Of a stretch of DNA of 64,000 bases, positions 19,140 to 28,291 are shown piece after piece. This DNA comes from Chloroflexi bacterium AL-N1 (lineage in GTDB: Bacteria > Chloroflexota > Chloroflexia > Chloroflexales > Roseiflexaceae): contig WYDT01000008.1 of the NCBI GenBank assembly GCA_013122435.1, positions 248,001-312,000 of the forward strand, in the 5' to 3' direction. Under the pieces are notes generated by a model. That model was not told the DNA's origin and did no database searches. It was given only the letters and a program-made list of their open reading frames with translations. The position numbers were made by a program, and so were the translations under genes. Numbering within the stretch: the stretch's first letter is position 1; every line of letters starts with the position of its first letter.

Positions 19140-19838
19140 ATGGACACGCATATCTCTCAACATCCGACAATCAAACAACTGCAGGGCGGCTTGATCGTCT
19201 CCTGTCAGGCATTAGCTGATGAGCCGTTGTTTAGTGCCCAGATCATGGCGCGTATGGCACAGGCAGCCTGGCAGGGGGGCGCTGTTGGCATCCGTGCAAA
19301 CGGGCCAGACGACATTCGAGCTATTCGTACAACCGTTAAGCTTCCGCTGATCGGTCTCTACAAAGACGGCGATAGTGGTGTATACATTACACCGCATAGC
19401 AGCCATGTTCGTGCAGTTGCTACTGCAGGAGCCGACATCATTGCCCTCGACAGCACCCAGCGAACCCGACCGGGCGGCGAGAGTCTCTCACACCTCCTTG
19501 ATGTGATTCATCAGGAATGTCATAAACTGGCCCTTGCAGACATCTCCACACTGGAAGAAGGCATTGCAGCGGAAGAAAGTGGCGCTGATATCGTGTCAAC
19601 CACCCTATCTGGTTATACACCATACAGCCCTCAACTCGACGGACCCGATTTTGAACTCGTGTACAAGCTGGCAAAACGGCTACAGGTACCCATCATAGCA
19701 GAGGGACGAATCAGTACTCCCGAGGAGGTCGAGCGAGCCTTTGATGCGGGCGCGTTTGCCGTAGTGGTCGGCAGTGCCATTACGCGCCCACAATGGATTA
19801 CAAAACAATTTGTCGCAGCGACGCACCGCCGCTCTTAG
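19140..19838 (+). CDS. nanE: N-acetylmannosamine-6-phosphate 2-epimerase
   Basis: The 232-residue TIM-barrel protein carries the NanE signatures [37 protein letters not shown] (with the catalytic lysine) and [12 protein letters not shown] (with the catalytic glutamate). It would convert ManNAc-6-P to GlcNAc-6-P, feeding NagA in module B. The start at 19140 is chosen because AAGGA precedes it and the upstream ATG lies inside the previous gene. Its stop overlaps, tail to tail, the stop of the amidase gene on the other strand (19835-19838). No sialic acid lyase (NanA) is seen in the window, so the ManNAc source is probably not sialic acid. Confidence 0.92.
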   Translation: MDTHISQHPTIKQLQGGLIVSCQALADEPLFSAQIMARMAQAAWQGGAVGIRANGPDDIRAIRTTVKLPLIGLYKDGDSGVYITPHSSHVRAVATAGADIIALDSTQRTRPGGESLSHLLDVIHQECHKLALADISTLEEGIAAEESGADIVSTTLSGYTPYSPQLDGPDFELVYKLAKRLQVPIIAEGRISTPEEVERAFDAGAFAVVVGSAITRPQWITKQFVAATHRRS

Positions 19839-21175
19839 CGCACCGCAAGGATACGCGACAAGACTCGCGCCAGCGTCGATCTTTCAACAACTGGCACCAA
19901 CTCTGCGGCATCCTCACGGATCTGCGGCAGATACTGGTACAGGTTATCGCCCGGACACGCAGTCGCCACACAGCTATCCGGGTGGCCCCAATCACGATGA
20001 CCGCTGAGACGGTAGTTGTCGATCTGTGGACGGCAATCTGCGGTTGGGAATGGATAGGTATGTTGTTCACGCAGATCAAAGTCGTGGAAGACCGACTCAA
20101 TGGCTGCCAACACCGTCGCACTGTAACGTGCTTCTAGCGTTGGTTCGCCACCAGGGTAAGGCACATCAGGCGCATTTGGCTGGAACTGACCCAGGAAGCT
20201 AATACCACAGTTGTGGCTATTGTAGCGGAATACGTGGCCCCCAACCGTACTATCACCACCATCACGGCCTTCGTACACGTTACCGAACTGGTCGATCAGG
20301 AAATGATAGCCGATATCGCCCCAACCCAGCGTTATCGTGTGATAGTACCATATGGCACGTACCGTTGCTAACGGATTCTCAGGATTATTGGCACCAGCCG
20401 TATGGTGAATCGTGACAAACTCAAAAGGAAACTCACCAGACAAAGGTGGCCAGTAGAGCGGCGAATCGGGCGGGATTACGTCCGGATTCCAACCCAGCGG
20501 TCCATCACGTGGAATAAACTTTGTCAAAGGAGGATCGGTTTGTGTGATCGTAAACGGTATACCTGGTCCCCGTTGTGCGAGATCGTCGAGCGTAGGTGAA
20601 TCGAGCGCGTCAAGTAGTGTTGCCGTTACACGACGCACCGTTGGCGAAAGTTGGGGGTTTTCCGTACTCAACATGATGCGATACTGCATGGAGCCAGCCC
20701 GCCCAACCTCAACGGCATCCGTGAAGGTCTCAGCGGTCGTCACATCATGGTCATCACGTTGCAGAACATGACCAACCGGAGTCCAGTTGGTCCATTCGCG
20801 ACCATCCAGGCTACTACGAATCTCAACGGCCAGCATTGTAGCAGGAGGCACATCGGCAATCCACCGCATCCCCACCATGTTAAAGTCATTGGAGGCATCA
20901 TAAACATCGGACACAAAGGTGCGTTGGCGTTCAAACGTTCCGTTAGCGTTCTGCTCCAGTTGGAAATTACCATCCAGAGATCGGGCACTGACTTCAGCGG
21001 TGTTTTCATTATCACGGGGTGCAGTATGCCACTCATGGGCACGCACACGCGATGCAGCAGCGACAGAATGTGGCTGGTTCAAGAGTGGAACACCCAGACC
21101 GAAGAGCGTACTCGCGGCAATCGAACTCTTCAAAAAGGTACGACGGCTAGAAGACAAACGGCGATGACGTGTCAT
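19835..21175 (-). CDS. Tat-exported N-acetylmuramoyl-L-alanine amidase (PGRP/amidase_2 domain)
   Basis: The 446-residue protein starts with a twin-arginine signal ([10 protein letters not shown] followed by a hydrophobic stretch). Residues about 60-185 are a beta-rich domain with [11 protein letters not shown], and residues about 245-425 are a PGRP-type amidase with zinc-ligand regions [18 protein letters not shown] and [11 protein letters not shown]. It would split the MurNAc-L-alanine amide bond outside the membrane and leave denuded glycan strands. It diverges from the GntR gene of module B, and the operator at 21257 lies between the two starts, so both may be controlled by that regulator. 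Confidence 0.92.
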   Translation of the reverse strand: MTRHRRLSSSRRTFLKSSIAASTLFGLGVPLLNQPHSVAAASRVRAHEWHTAPRDNENTAEVSARSLDGNFQLEQNANGTFERQRTFVSDVYDASNDFNMVGMRWIADVPPATMLAVEIRSSLDGREWTNWTPVGHVLQRDDHDVTTAETFTDAVEVGRAGSMQYRIMLSTENPQLSPTVRRVTATLLDALDSPTLDDLAQRGPGIPFTITQTDPPLTKFIPRDGPLGWNPDVIPPDSPLYWPPLSGEFPFEFVTIHHTAGANNPENPLATVRAIWYYHTITLGWGDIGYHFLIDQFGNVYEGRDGGDSTVGGHVFRYNSHNCGISFLGQFQPNAPDVPYPGGEPTLEARYSATVLAAIESVFHDFDLREQHTYPFPTADCRPQIDNYRLSGHRDWGHPDSCVATACPGDNLYQYLPQIREDAAELVPVVERSTLARVLSRILAVR

Positions 21176-21229
21176 CCATTCCCTCCTTGTGGTTGTCAGT
21201 ACGATTTCGCATGACCCCCATAGATAGGC

Positions 21230-21270
21230 TTGACAAAACTACGCACATGGTCTAATGTGGTATATACCAC
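21230..21270 (+). promoter_or_regulatory. Promoter with 14-bp GntR/HutC operator ahead of module B
   Basis: TTGACA (21230-21235), a 17-base spacer and TAATGT (21253-21258) form a sigma-70-type promoter. GTGGTATATACCAC (21257-21270) is a perfect palindrome that overlaps the end of the -10 box and the expected start point. Its centre, GTATATAC, fits the GTnTAnAC pattern known for HutC-subfamily GntR regulators. It sits 37 bases before the GntR gene and 81 bases before the divergent amidase start. Confidence 0.7.
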
Positions 21271-21307
21271 TTGGAAGTAAAATGTATTCTAACATAGATC
21301 TTGCGCA

Positions 21308-22057
21308 ATGTTAAACAGGCAAAGTGCTGTGCCGCTCTACGTTCAACTCAAACGACTGTTAGAGGCACAGGTATCCGAAGGCACACTGGTGCCACATAGT
21401 CGCATACCATCTGAACGAGAACTCAGCGACCACTATACGATTAGTCGCATGACAGCCCGCCGTGCATTGGCGGAACTGGTCCAGGAAGGACGTTTGTACA
21501 CCAGCACGGGCAAGGGGACCTTTGTCGCTGAGCCCAAGATTGACCAGAGTGTGCAAGCCCTTACCAGTTTTACCGAAGACATGCAGGCCCGTGGTCTCAT
21601 ACCATCGACACGCATTCTACGACGCGAACTGACGCCCGCATCTGATATAGTAGCTCGAAGTCTCTGGATCAATGCAGGTGACATTGTATATCGTTTAGAA
21701 CGCTTACGGCTGGCAAATGGTGAACCTCTGGCACTCGAAAATGCCTATTTGTCGTTTCCAGGTGTTGAATTTTTTGACGGATATGATCTTGAAGGGTCGC
21801 TCTACGCCATGTTGCGTGAGCGGTTTGGGTTAGTACCAGTCGAAGCGATTCAGGAATTTGAAGCGCGTCTGCCCCGCTCACAGGAACGCAGACTCCTTAA
21901 AATGAATGAGGGTGAGCCAGTGCTAAAACTCCTGCGTACCACCTTCAATGCAGAGCACAATCCATTCGAGGTTGTACAATCAATTTATCGTGGCGACCGC
22001 TATCGTTTTGTCGCCAAACTCATACGCGAGTCTACTGATGGAAAAAGCACTACGTAA
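21308..22057 (+). CDS. GntR/HutC-family regulator of the MurNAc/GlcNAc salvage operon
   Basis: The 249-residue product has a winged HTH (VPLYVQLKRLLE, RIPSERELSDHYTISRMTAR, GKGTFVAEPKI) and a UTRA effector domain from about residue 90. It is the NagR/YvoA type that usually binds GlcN-6-P or GlcNAc-6-P. Its end overlaps the NagZ start by 20 bases, so the two are translationally coupled. A matching palindromic operator lies in its own promoter, suggesting negative autoregulation and control of the downstream genes. Confidence 0.92.
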   Translation: MLNRQSAVPLYVQLKRLLEAQVSEGTLVPHSRIPSERELSDHYTISRMTARRALAELVQEGRLYTSTGKGTFVAEPKIDQSVQALTSFTEDMQARGLIPSTRILRRELTPASDIVARSLWINAGDIVYRLERLRLANGEPLALENAYLSFPGVEFFDGYDLEGSLYAMLRERFGLVPVEAIQEFEARLPRSQERRLLKMNEGEPVLKLLRTTFNAEHNPFEVVQSIYRGDRYRFVAKLIRESTDGKSTT

Positions 22058-23594
22058 TCTTATTGGGCAAAGCTTGATGGTGCGCTTCGAGGGTACCATT
22101 CTGACACCCGAGACCCGTCATCTCATCTCACAAACGCGTGCGGGCGGTGTGATCCTGTTTACCGACAATATCACCACACCTGCAGCACTGCATGCATTAT
22201 GTAGTGATTTACAAGCTCACGCTGCCGAGGAAGGGCTCCCACCCCTCCTGATCTCGATCGATCAGGAGGGCGGGGTGGTGAGCCGCTTCTCAGAACCACT
22301 CACGACAGTACCAAGCCAGATGGCACAGGCAGCGACCAACGATCCTTTTGCCGCCTACACATGTGCCCGCATCAACGGTGAGCAACTCCGCCATCTGGGG
22401 ATCAACGTCGACTTTGCGCCCGTGCTCGATGTCAACTGCAACCCAGCCAACCCAGTGATTGGGACACGCGCATTTAGCGAGCAACCCGATGTTGTGGAAC
22501 TGTTTGGGGTAGCGGCGCTCCGTGGGTATCAGGAAAGCCAGGTCATCGCCACCATTAAGCATTTCCCCGGTCATGGCGATACCGAAATCGACTCACACCT
22601 GGGGTTGCACATTGTGCGCCATGGTCTTGAGCGACTCAAACAGATCGAGCTGGCTCCCTTTGCAGAGGCCATTCGTGCCGGTGCACCAGCCGTGATGACC
22701 GCACATATTGTGTTCCCAGAGTTAGATGATGTGCCGGCTACCCTTTCACACACTATTCTCACAGGATTGTTGCGTGAAGAACTGGGATTTGAGGGGATTA
22801 TTTTTACAGATGCCTTAGAAATGCGTGCCATCGCCGACCGTTATGGCCCTGATGAAGCTGCTATCCTGTCGAAAAAAGCCGGTGCGGATATCGTGTTGCC
22901 GCTGGGTGAGATCAAAGATCAGCTGGCGGTTGCTGAAGCTCTAGGTAATGCTGTTCAAGCTGGGCGGCTGTCTCAGGATATGTTTGAGGCCACCAGACAA
23001 CGGGTTGACACACTACGTACAACCTATGCCATCTCTCACACACAACGACCATACGCTGGAATAGATCCAACACATCGTGAGCAGGCACTTGCCATCGCAC
23101 GTCGTGGCATCACTGTGATGCATAATCGTGATGCGTTGCCATTAGCCCGCGAGACACGTGTGGCACTGATCGACTGCACCGTGCCACGCTTTTCGCTGGT
23201 CGAAGAGTCGGTCGAACGGGCGAAGTTGCTTCAGAGCCTGGTTCGTGCTTCCTTCCCCCACACACAGGCCATTGCGCTTGCACCTCATTTTGACGACGAG
23301 GCTGTATCACAAGTGCTGGATTGTGTGCAAGCGTGTGACGCTGTCATTCTGGTGACACGTAATGCCTTACTGAATAAGCAACAAACCACACTCGCACAAA
23401 CAATTACTCACAGTGCAACTCCGATCATTCATGTAAGCGCACGCAACCCGTATGATGCGGAGGTGGTGCCAAATGCTGCCGCAACCATCCTGACCTATGG
23501 TGATCCACCCATATCGCTACAGGCAGCGGTCGAAATCATTGCTGGCAGCGTATTGACAGTCGGACAGCCGACTCTATCGAAGCTGGAAACATAA
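22038..23594 (+). CDS. nagZ: Beta-N-acetylhexosaminidase NagZ (GH3), cytoplasmic, two-domain form
   Basis: The chosen ATG at 22038 gives a 518-residue protein that starts directly at the GH3 barrel (NLIGQSLMVRFEG). Key motifs are SIDQEGGVVSRF, KHFPGHGDTEIDSH (with the acid/base histidine-aspartate pair typical of NagZ) and FTDALEM (nucleophile aspartate). The roughly 180 C-terminal residues are an additional alpha/beta domain, as in the two-domain Bacillus enzyme. There is no signal peptide, so the enzyme works in the cytoplasm and releases GlcNAc from GlcNAc-MurNAc compounds. The NamZ gene starts on the base after its stop codon. Confidence 0.95.
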   Translation: MEKALRNLIGQSLMVRFEGTILTPETRHLISQTRAGGVILFTDNITTPAALHALCSDLQAHAAEEGLPPLLISIDQEGGVVSRFSEPLTTVPSQMAQAATNDPFAAYTCARINGEQLRHLGINVDFAPVLDVNCNPANPVIGTRAFSEQPDVVELFGVAALRGYQESQVIATIKHFPGHGDTEIDSHLGLHIVRHGLERLKQIELAPFAEAIRAGAPAVMTAHIVFPELDDVPATLSHTILTGLLREELGFEGIIFTDALEMRAIADRYGPDEAAILSKKAGADIVLPLGEIKDQLAVAEALGNAVQAGRLSQDMFEATRQRVDTLRTTYAISHTQRPYAGIDPTHREQALAIARRGITVMHNRDALPLARETRVALIDCTVPRFSLVEESVERAKLLQSLVRASFPHTQAIALAPHFDDEAVSQVLDCVQACDAVILVTRNALLNKQQTTLAQTITHSATPIIHVSARNPYDAEVVPNAAATILTYGDPPISLQAAVEIIAGSVLTVGQPTLSKLET

Positions 23595-24728
23595 ATGGTA
23601 CGCCCTGGCATAACCCAACTCCTCGATGAGAAAACCCCGCTGCTGCAAGGTCGGCGCGTTGGGGTGTTGGCCAATGCAAGTAGCGTATTGCCCGACCTCA
23701 CCAGCAGTATCGAGTTGCTGATCGAGTGTGCCGATGTGCGGGCGCTCTTTGGCCCTGAGCATGGCGTCCATAGCGCTGCGGGGGCAGGCATACACGTTGC
23801 CGATGAGCAACATACTTCGGGGATACCGACCTACAGCCTTTACGGTGACCATCTTGCGCCACCGCTGGAGTGGCTGGCCGATCTTGATGTCATCGTGTGT
23901 GATCTGCAGGATATCGGATGTCGTTTTTACACCTATGCCTGGACACTTGTGAAGTTGATGGAGCGTGCAGCCGAGGCACAGGTTGCCATCATCGTCACAG
24001 ACCGGCCCAACCCCATTGGCGGTGTAGCCATCGAAGGTCCCGGGGTGCTGGCAGACCATCGTTCGTTGGTGGGACTGCACGATGTACCAATGCGCCATGG
24101 TTTAACACTGGGCGAACTGGCCCACCTTGTCAATCGTGAGGCGCAACTCGGCTGTACGTTAACCGTGATCCCCTGCGCGGGATGGCAACGTCAGGATCTG
24201 TGGGACGCCACTGGGCTACCATGGGCCGCACCGTCGCCCAACATGCCGACGGCTGACACAACCCTGGTGTATCCGGGAACCTGTCTCCTCGAGGGATGCA
24301 ATCTCTCGGTTGGGCGGGGAACAGCCAAACCATTTGAGTGGTTGGGTGCACCGTGGATCGATGGTGTGGTGCTTGCCAAAGCGCTGAATCAGCAATATCT
24401 TTCGGGAGTGCGCTGGCAACCTGTCGCGTTTCAGCCCTGTGCAGACCCCTACGCTGGTGAGCTATGCGGCGGTGTGCAACTCCACGTACGTGAACCGCAC
24501 CTGATACAGCCTGTGTTGACGGGTGTGGCGTTACTCACAACATTGCAGCAGCACTATCCCGATCACTTTGCGATTGCACACCCACAGCACTTTGATCGAC
24601 TCGCAGGCTCGACGCAGTTACGCCAATTCATCACGAGTGGTGTATCGGCAATCGACATAGCCGCCAGATGGCAATCAAACGAACAAACCTTTCGTGAACG
24701 TATAGCATCAATAACCATCTATCACTAA
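23595..24728 (+). CDS. namZ: Exo-beta-N-acetylmuramidase NamZ (DUF1343), cytoplasmic form
   Basis: The 377-residue protein shows the DUF1343 landmarks GVLANASSVL, LFGPEHG, VCDLQDIGCRFYTY, TDRPNPIGG and NLSVGRGTAKPFEWLGAPW. B. subtilis NamZ (YbbC) removes terminal MurNAc from glycan ends and is secreted; this version begins MVRPGITQLL without any signal peptide. It starts immediately after the NagZ stop codon. Having both exo-enzymes inside the cell implies that MurNAc/GlcNAc di- or oligosaccharides are imported first. Confidence 0.92.
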   Translation: MVRPGITQLLDEKTPLLQGRRVGVLANASSVLPDLTSSIELLIECADVRALFGPEHGVHSAAGAGIHVADEQHTSGIPTYSLYGDHLAPPLEWLADLDVIVCDLQDIGCRFYTYAWTLVKLMERAAEAQVAIIVTDRPNPIGGVAIEGPGVLADHRSLVGLHDVPMRHGLTLGELAHLVNREAQLGCTLTVIPCAGWQRQDLWDATGLPWAAPSPNMPTADTTLVYPGTCLLEGCNLSVGRGTAKPFEWLGAPWIDGVVLAKALNQQYLSGVRWQPVAFQPCADPYAGELCGGVQLHVREPHLIQPVLTGVALLTTLQQHYPDHFAIAHPQHFDRLAGSTQLRQFITSGVSAIDIAARWQSNEQTFRERIASITIYH

Positions 24729-24870
24729 CACAGAAAGGAGGACACAGGTCGGTCTAATAAAACGATAATAACAGTATGGATACAGCTCCGAAGGTGTTTA
24801 CCAGACCTGGCAATCTACCAGCAGACAGGCAACACTTACGGAGGGTTTGAGTTAGGAAGAGGTTTTTGAC

Positions 24871-26361
24871 ATGAAACGAACGAATTTTGCCTTATTATTG
24901 CTTATTGCTCTGCTTATGCCCATATTCGCCGCCTGTGGTGCGCCTGCAGAGGAAACCACAACAGAGTCTGCCGAAGGGGCAGATGTTTCTGAGCCCGCTG
25001 AAGATGCTACCGCAGAGGAAGCTGAACCCACTGAAGATGCTACCGCAGAGGAAGCTGAACCTGCCGAAGATGCTACCGCAGAGGAAGCTGAACCTGCCGA
25101 AGATGCTACCGTAGAGGAAGCTGAACCTGCCGAAGAAGGCACCACCAGCGACAATTTAGCTGTGAGCAACAGCGGCTACGAGGGGTTAATCCAGTACTGG
25201 GTACTGGGCTACCAACCGGGTGGTGGTAATCGCACCGGCGAACTGATGGATGCCGCCGTCGCCGCATTTATGGAAGCCAACCCCGACATTGAGGTTGAGA
25301 TCACTGGTTATACCGGTGACCAGGCGGGCTTTACCAAGCTCACCCAGGCCGTGCAGGGCGGTCAATCCGTTGATGTCTTCCGCCTACCATCGGACGTGTT
25401 GCCTCTGTTGGTGCAGGACGACTTGGTAGCACCAATTGATGACTTCCTGACCGAAGACGACAAAGCTGATATCTTCCCTAACCTGATCGAGGCCGTACAA
25501 ATCGAAGGGCAAGCCTATGCGTGGCCGCTGTGGGTGCCACCAGTGGGCATGTATCTCAATCTCGATGTGTTTGAAGAGCGCGGCGTCGAGCCACCCAGTG
25601 AGGATTGGACCTACGACGAGTTTGTGGAGATTGCCAAAGAACTCACCTTCACCCGCGAGAATGGTGAAGAAGTCTTTGGTTATACCGCACTGGTTGATCC
25701 CGGTGTGGTCAACTCATGGCCCTTTATCCTGAGCGATGGGGCACTGCCTCTAAGCCCTGATAACACCGAGTACACCTTTAACTCACCAGAGGGCATCAGT
25801 GGCCTGACCAAGCTCACCGATCTCGCACTCGTCCACGGAGTGACACCACCGGACTTTGGTGCACAGACCGGCGAAGACATTCAGACCGGCTTCAAAGATC
25901 GGAAGGTCTTCGCAATGTATAGCGAGCCAAGTGGTGCATCATCAGGGTATGCAGCAGATGGTCTTAATTTCGATGTTGTACCCATGCCTATCGGCGATAG
26001 TGGTGAGCCAGTAACGGCTGGTGGCATTGGTTTTATCTCTGTGGCCGCAACCGATGATGAAGCGAAACTCGAGGCATCCATGGATCTGGCGCGCTACCTC
26101 ACCAGCGATCAGGTTGCTGCAGATGTCGAGGGCTTTTATCTGGCTCCTGGATCACGCGCCTCAGTGACGACTGATGATCCTATTAACAAGTTTGAGCCAT
26201 TTGTCCCTTATACCTATATCACACCAATGATCGCTGAATGGCCACAGATTCGCACGATTATTCACCCGCAGATTCAGAACGCTATCTTTGGCGAAATCAC
26301 ACCTGAAGAAGCATTCAATCAACCAGCGGAAGAGATTAACGGTATCTTGGCAGACGAATAA
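24871..26361 (+). CDS. ABC sugar importer solute-binding lipoprotein, module B
   Basis: The 496-residue product has a lipoprotein signal with lipobox FAAC, then an acidic linker built of four 11-residue repeats (EDATAEEAEPA type, residues about 44-87), then a CUT1 solute-binding fold (LIQYWVLGYQ, NPDIEVEITGY, QSVDVFRLPSD, WVPPVGMYLNLDVFEERG). The linker would hold the binding domain away from the membrane or wall. It lies between NamZ and two permeases, so muropeptide-derived mono- or disaccharides are the probable ligands. AGAGG precedes the start by eight bases. Confidence 0.92.
   Translation: MKRTNFALLLLIALLMPIFAACGAPAEETTTESAEGADVSEPAEDATAEEAEPTEDATAEEAEPAEDATAEEAEPAEDATVEEAEPAEEGTTSDNLAVSNSGYEGLIQYWVLGYQPGGGNRTGELMDAAVAAFMEANPDIEVEITGYTGDQAGFTKLTQAVQGGQSVDVFRLPSDVLPLLVQDDLVAPIDDFLTEDDKADIFPNLIEAVQIEGQAYAWPLWVPPVGMYLNLDVFEERGVEPPSEDWTYDEFVEIAKELTFTRENGEEVFGYTALVDPGVVNSWPFILSDGALPLSPDNTEYTFNSPEGISGLTKLTDLALVHGVTPPDFGAQTGEDIQTGFKDRKVFAMYSEPSGASSGYAADGLNFDVVPMPIGDSGEPVTAGGIGFISVAATDDEAKLEASMDLARYLTSDQVAADVEGFYLAPGSRASVTTDDPINKFEPFVPYTYITPMIAEWPQIRTIIHPQIQNAIFGEITPEEAFNQPAEEINGILADE
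25000..25131 (+). repeat. Four tandem 33-bp repeats coding an acidic linker
   Basis: Units start at 25000, 25033, 25066 and 25099. Each codes the 11-residue EDATAEEAEP(A/T), with the last unit carrying one A-to-V change. The near-identity of the DNA suggests recent expansion by slippage or recombination; copy number may vary between strains. Confidence 0.9.
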
Positions 26362-26397
26362 ATCGTCACACGCACAGAGAACTGAGGAGGAGGGCTA

Positions 26398-26424
26398 GTG
26401 CTGCTCCTATGACACGGGCAGCAC
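26398..26424 (+). terminator. Hairpin between binding-protein and permease genes, module B
   Basis: GTGCTGCTC (26398-26406) pairs with GGGCAGCAC (26416-26424), nine pairs including one G-U, nine-base loop. The position after the binding-protein gene mirrors the stem at 12813 in module A. Confidence 0.55.
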
Positions 26425-26481
26425 CAGCGCTTGATACACACATGTGAGCAACATATCTCTACGGTTCGGAAGGATACGTTT

Positions 26482-27420
26482 ATGGCCGATGTTGTCGCTG
26501 AAAAATCAAAACCACGTTCCGCAGGCTTTAGCACTGCTGTGAGAGACTTCTTTGCTCGTTATGGCTGGGGGTATGCCTTTGTGCTGCCCAGTATGATCAC
26601 CTTTACTATTTTTATTTTTATTCCGGTGATCTGGTCGTTCCTGATTTCGTTTCAGGAATACAGTCTGAGTACCGGTGGCGAATGGGTGGGCATCAATAAT
26701 TACATCGAGGCATTTACGACACAGAGCGGTGTCTTTGTACGTGCGTTGCAGAACACGCTCTACTACACCGTGATCACCGTAACCTCGAATATCTTTATCG
26801 CACTGATCCTCTCCAGCCTGATTCAGCCACTCAATACCTATGCCAAAACCTTCTTTCGTGCCGCCTACTATCTGCCTGCCGTCACCAGCGCAGTCATTAT
26901 CGCTATGACATGGCGCTGGCTCTACAACGCCCAGTGGGGCTTGTTCAACTATCTCTTGAGTCTGGCTGGACTCCCGGCAGTACGCTGGCTCTCTGATCCC
27001 GATGTGGCGCTCAACAGTATTACGCTCTCAACGGTGCTGACGATCCCCGCGACAGGTGTGGTACTCTTTAGCGCAGCGATGGGCAGTATCCCGAAGGAAT
27101 ACTACGAAGCGGCTGAGATCGATGGCGCGGGCCCTATTCGCAAATGGTGGAATATCACACTACCGCTTATCAAATCGACCACCCTCTATCTCGTCGTGCT
27201 GTATACCATCGCAAGCTTTGAGGTGTTTGAAAAAATCATCATTATGGTGCCCAGCGGTGTGGGGAACAGCACGCAGACGATTGTGACCCAGATTTATCAG
27301 ACCGGCTTCCAGCAGTTCCGTTATGGGGTGGCAGCCGCCCAGGCGTTTATCCTGTTTGTTATTGTTGCTGCAGTGGCGGTCGTCCAGTTCCGCCTGATGC
27401 GTAGTGATGTGGAGTACTGA
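26482..27420 (+). CDS. ABC sugar importer permease (MalF-like), module B
   Basis: The start at 26482 is set by AAGGA seven bases upstream; an earlier in-frame ATG lacks one. The 312-residue protein has six predicted helices and the EAA loop YEAAEIDGAGPIRKWWNITL. It pairs with the next gene, which starts two bases after its stop. As in module A no ATPase gene is adjacent. Confidence 0.92.
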   Translation: MADVVAEKSKPRSAGFSTAVRDFFARYGWGYAFVLPSMITFTIFIFIPVIWSFLISFQEYSLSTGGEWVGINNYIEAFTTQSGVFVRALQNTLYYTVITVTSNIFIALILSSLIQPLNTYAKTFFRAAYYLPAVTSAVIIAMTWRWLYNAQWGLFNYLLSLAGLPAVRWLSDPDVALNSITLSTVLTIPATGVVLFSAAMGSIPKEYYEAAEIDGAGPIRKWWNITLPLIKSTTLYLVVLYTIASFEVFEKIIIMVPSGVGNSTQTIVTQIYQTGFQQFRYGVAAAQAFILFVIVAAVAVVQFRLMRSDVEY

Positions 27421-27422
27421 TT

Positions 27423-28286
27423 ATGGCCGCACAAAGCATGTCAACCCGATCCGTCCAGAATTCCGGTATTCCGTGGATGCAGATTCTGGCCTGGACAGTA
27501 CTGATCGTAACAACCTTTATTTCGCTCTGGCCGATGTACTGGCTGTTTGTCACGGCCATCACACCTACGCAACAAACAATCAAAACACCGCCCGATCTTT
27601 TTCCGGTCAACGCTAGCCTGGAAAACTTTGTACGACTGTTTAGCCAGGCCCGCGACTACTGGCGCTGGTTTGCCAATAGCTTAATCATTGGCCTCACGGT
27701 GACACTGTTTCACATATTTTTTGACACATTGGCCGGGTATGCCTTTGCCAAGAAACGCTTTCCGGGACGCAACATACTGTTCTGGATCATTCTGAGTACA
27801 CTGATGATTCCTGCCCATGTCACGCTGGTACCGATGTACATTGTGACACGGAATCTTGGACTGATCGACAATATCCTGGCGGTTATTCTGCCAGCCACAG
27901 CTTCCGTCTTTGGCATTTTCCTGATGCGCCAATATATTCAAACGTTGCCATCAGAACTGGAAGACGCCGCACGCATCGATGGCTGTAGCGAACCAGGGGT
28001 CTTCTGGCGTGTTATTCTGCCACTCTCCAAACCGGCCATTGGCGCACTGGCGATCTTTACCTTTGTACGCCACTGGAACGATTTCCTCTGGCCATTGATT
28101 GTGCTCCAGAAGAGCCAGAACTATACGCTACCTGTTGGTGTGGCCAGTTTACAGGACGAGTTTAGTACTGACTACGGCATCATCTTTGCCGGCGCAGCAC
28201 TGGCAGCACTCCCGATGATTGTGTTCTTCCTGGCCTTCCAGCGTTACTTCCTCGAAGGCGTGCGTATGGGCGCAGTGAAAGGGTAA
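27423..28286 (+). CDS. ABC sugar importer permease (MalG-like), module B
   Basis: This 287-residue CUT1 permease has the EAA loop EDAARIDGCSEPGVFWRVIL and the family-typical end GVRMGAVKG. The GNAT gene follows five bases after its stop, so importer and sugar-modifying enzymes are one transcription unit. Confidence 0.92.
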   Translation: MAAQSMSTRSVQNSGIPWMQILAWTVLIVTTFISLWPMYWLFVTAITPTQQTIKTPPDLFPVNASLENFVRLFSQARDYWRWFANSLIIGLTVTLFHIFFDTLAGYAFAKKRFPGRNILFWIILSTLMIPAHVTLVPMYIVTRNLGLIDNILAVILPATASVFGIFLMRQYIQTLPSELEDAARIDGCSEPGVFWRVILPLSKPAIGALAIFTFVRHWNDFLWPLIVLQKSQNYTLPVGVASLQDEFSTDYGIIFAGAALAALPMIVFFLAFQRYFLEGVRMGAVKG

Positions 28287-28291
28287 ATATC

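Noticed and set aside
20651-21214. A 187-codon plus-strand frame antisense to the amidase gene
   Set aside because: The amidase on the other strand has a Tat signal and catalytic motifs; the antisense product shows no recognisable fold.
25000-25131. Regular repeats considered as a CRISPR array
   Set aside because: The units are contiguous without spacers, in frame and inside a lipoprotein linker.
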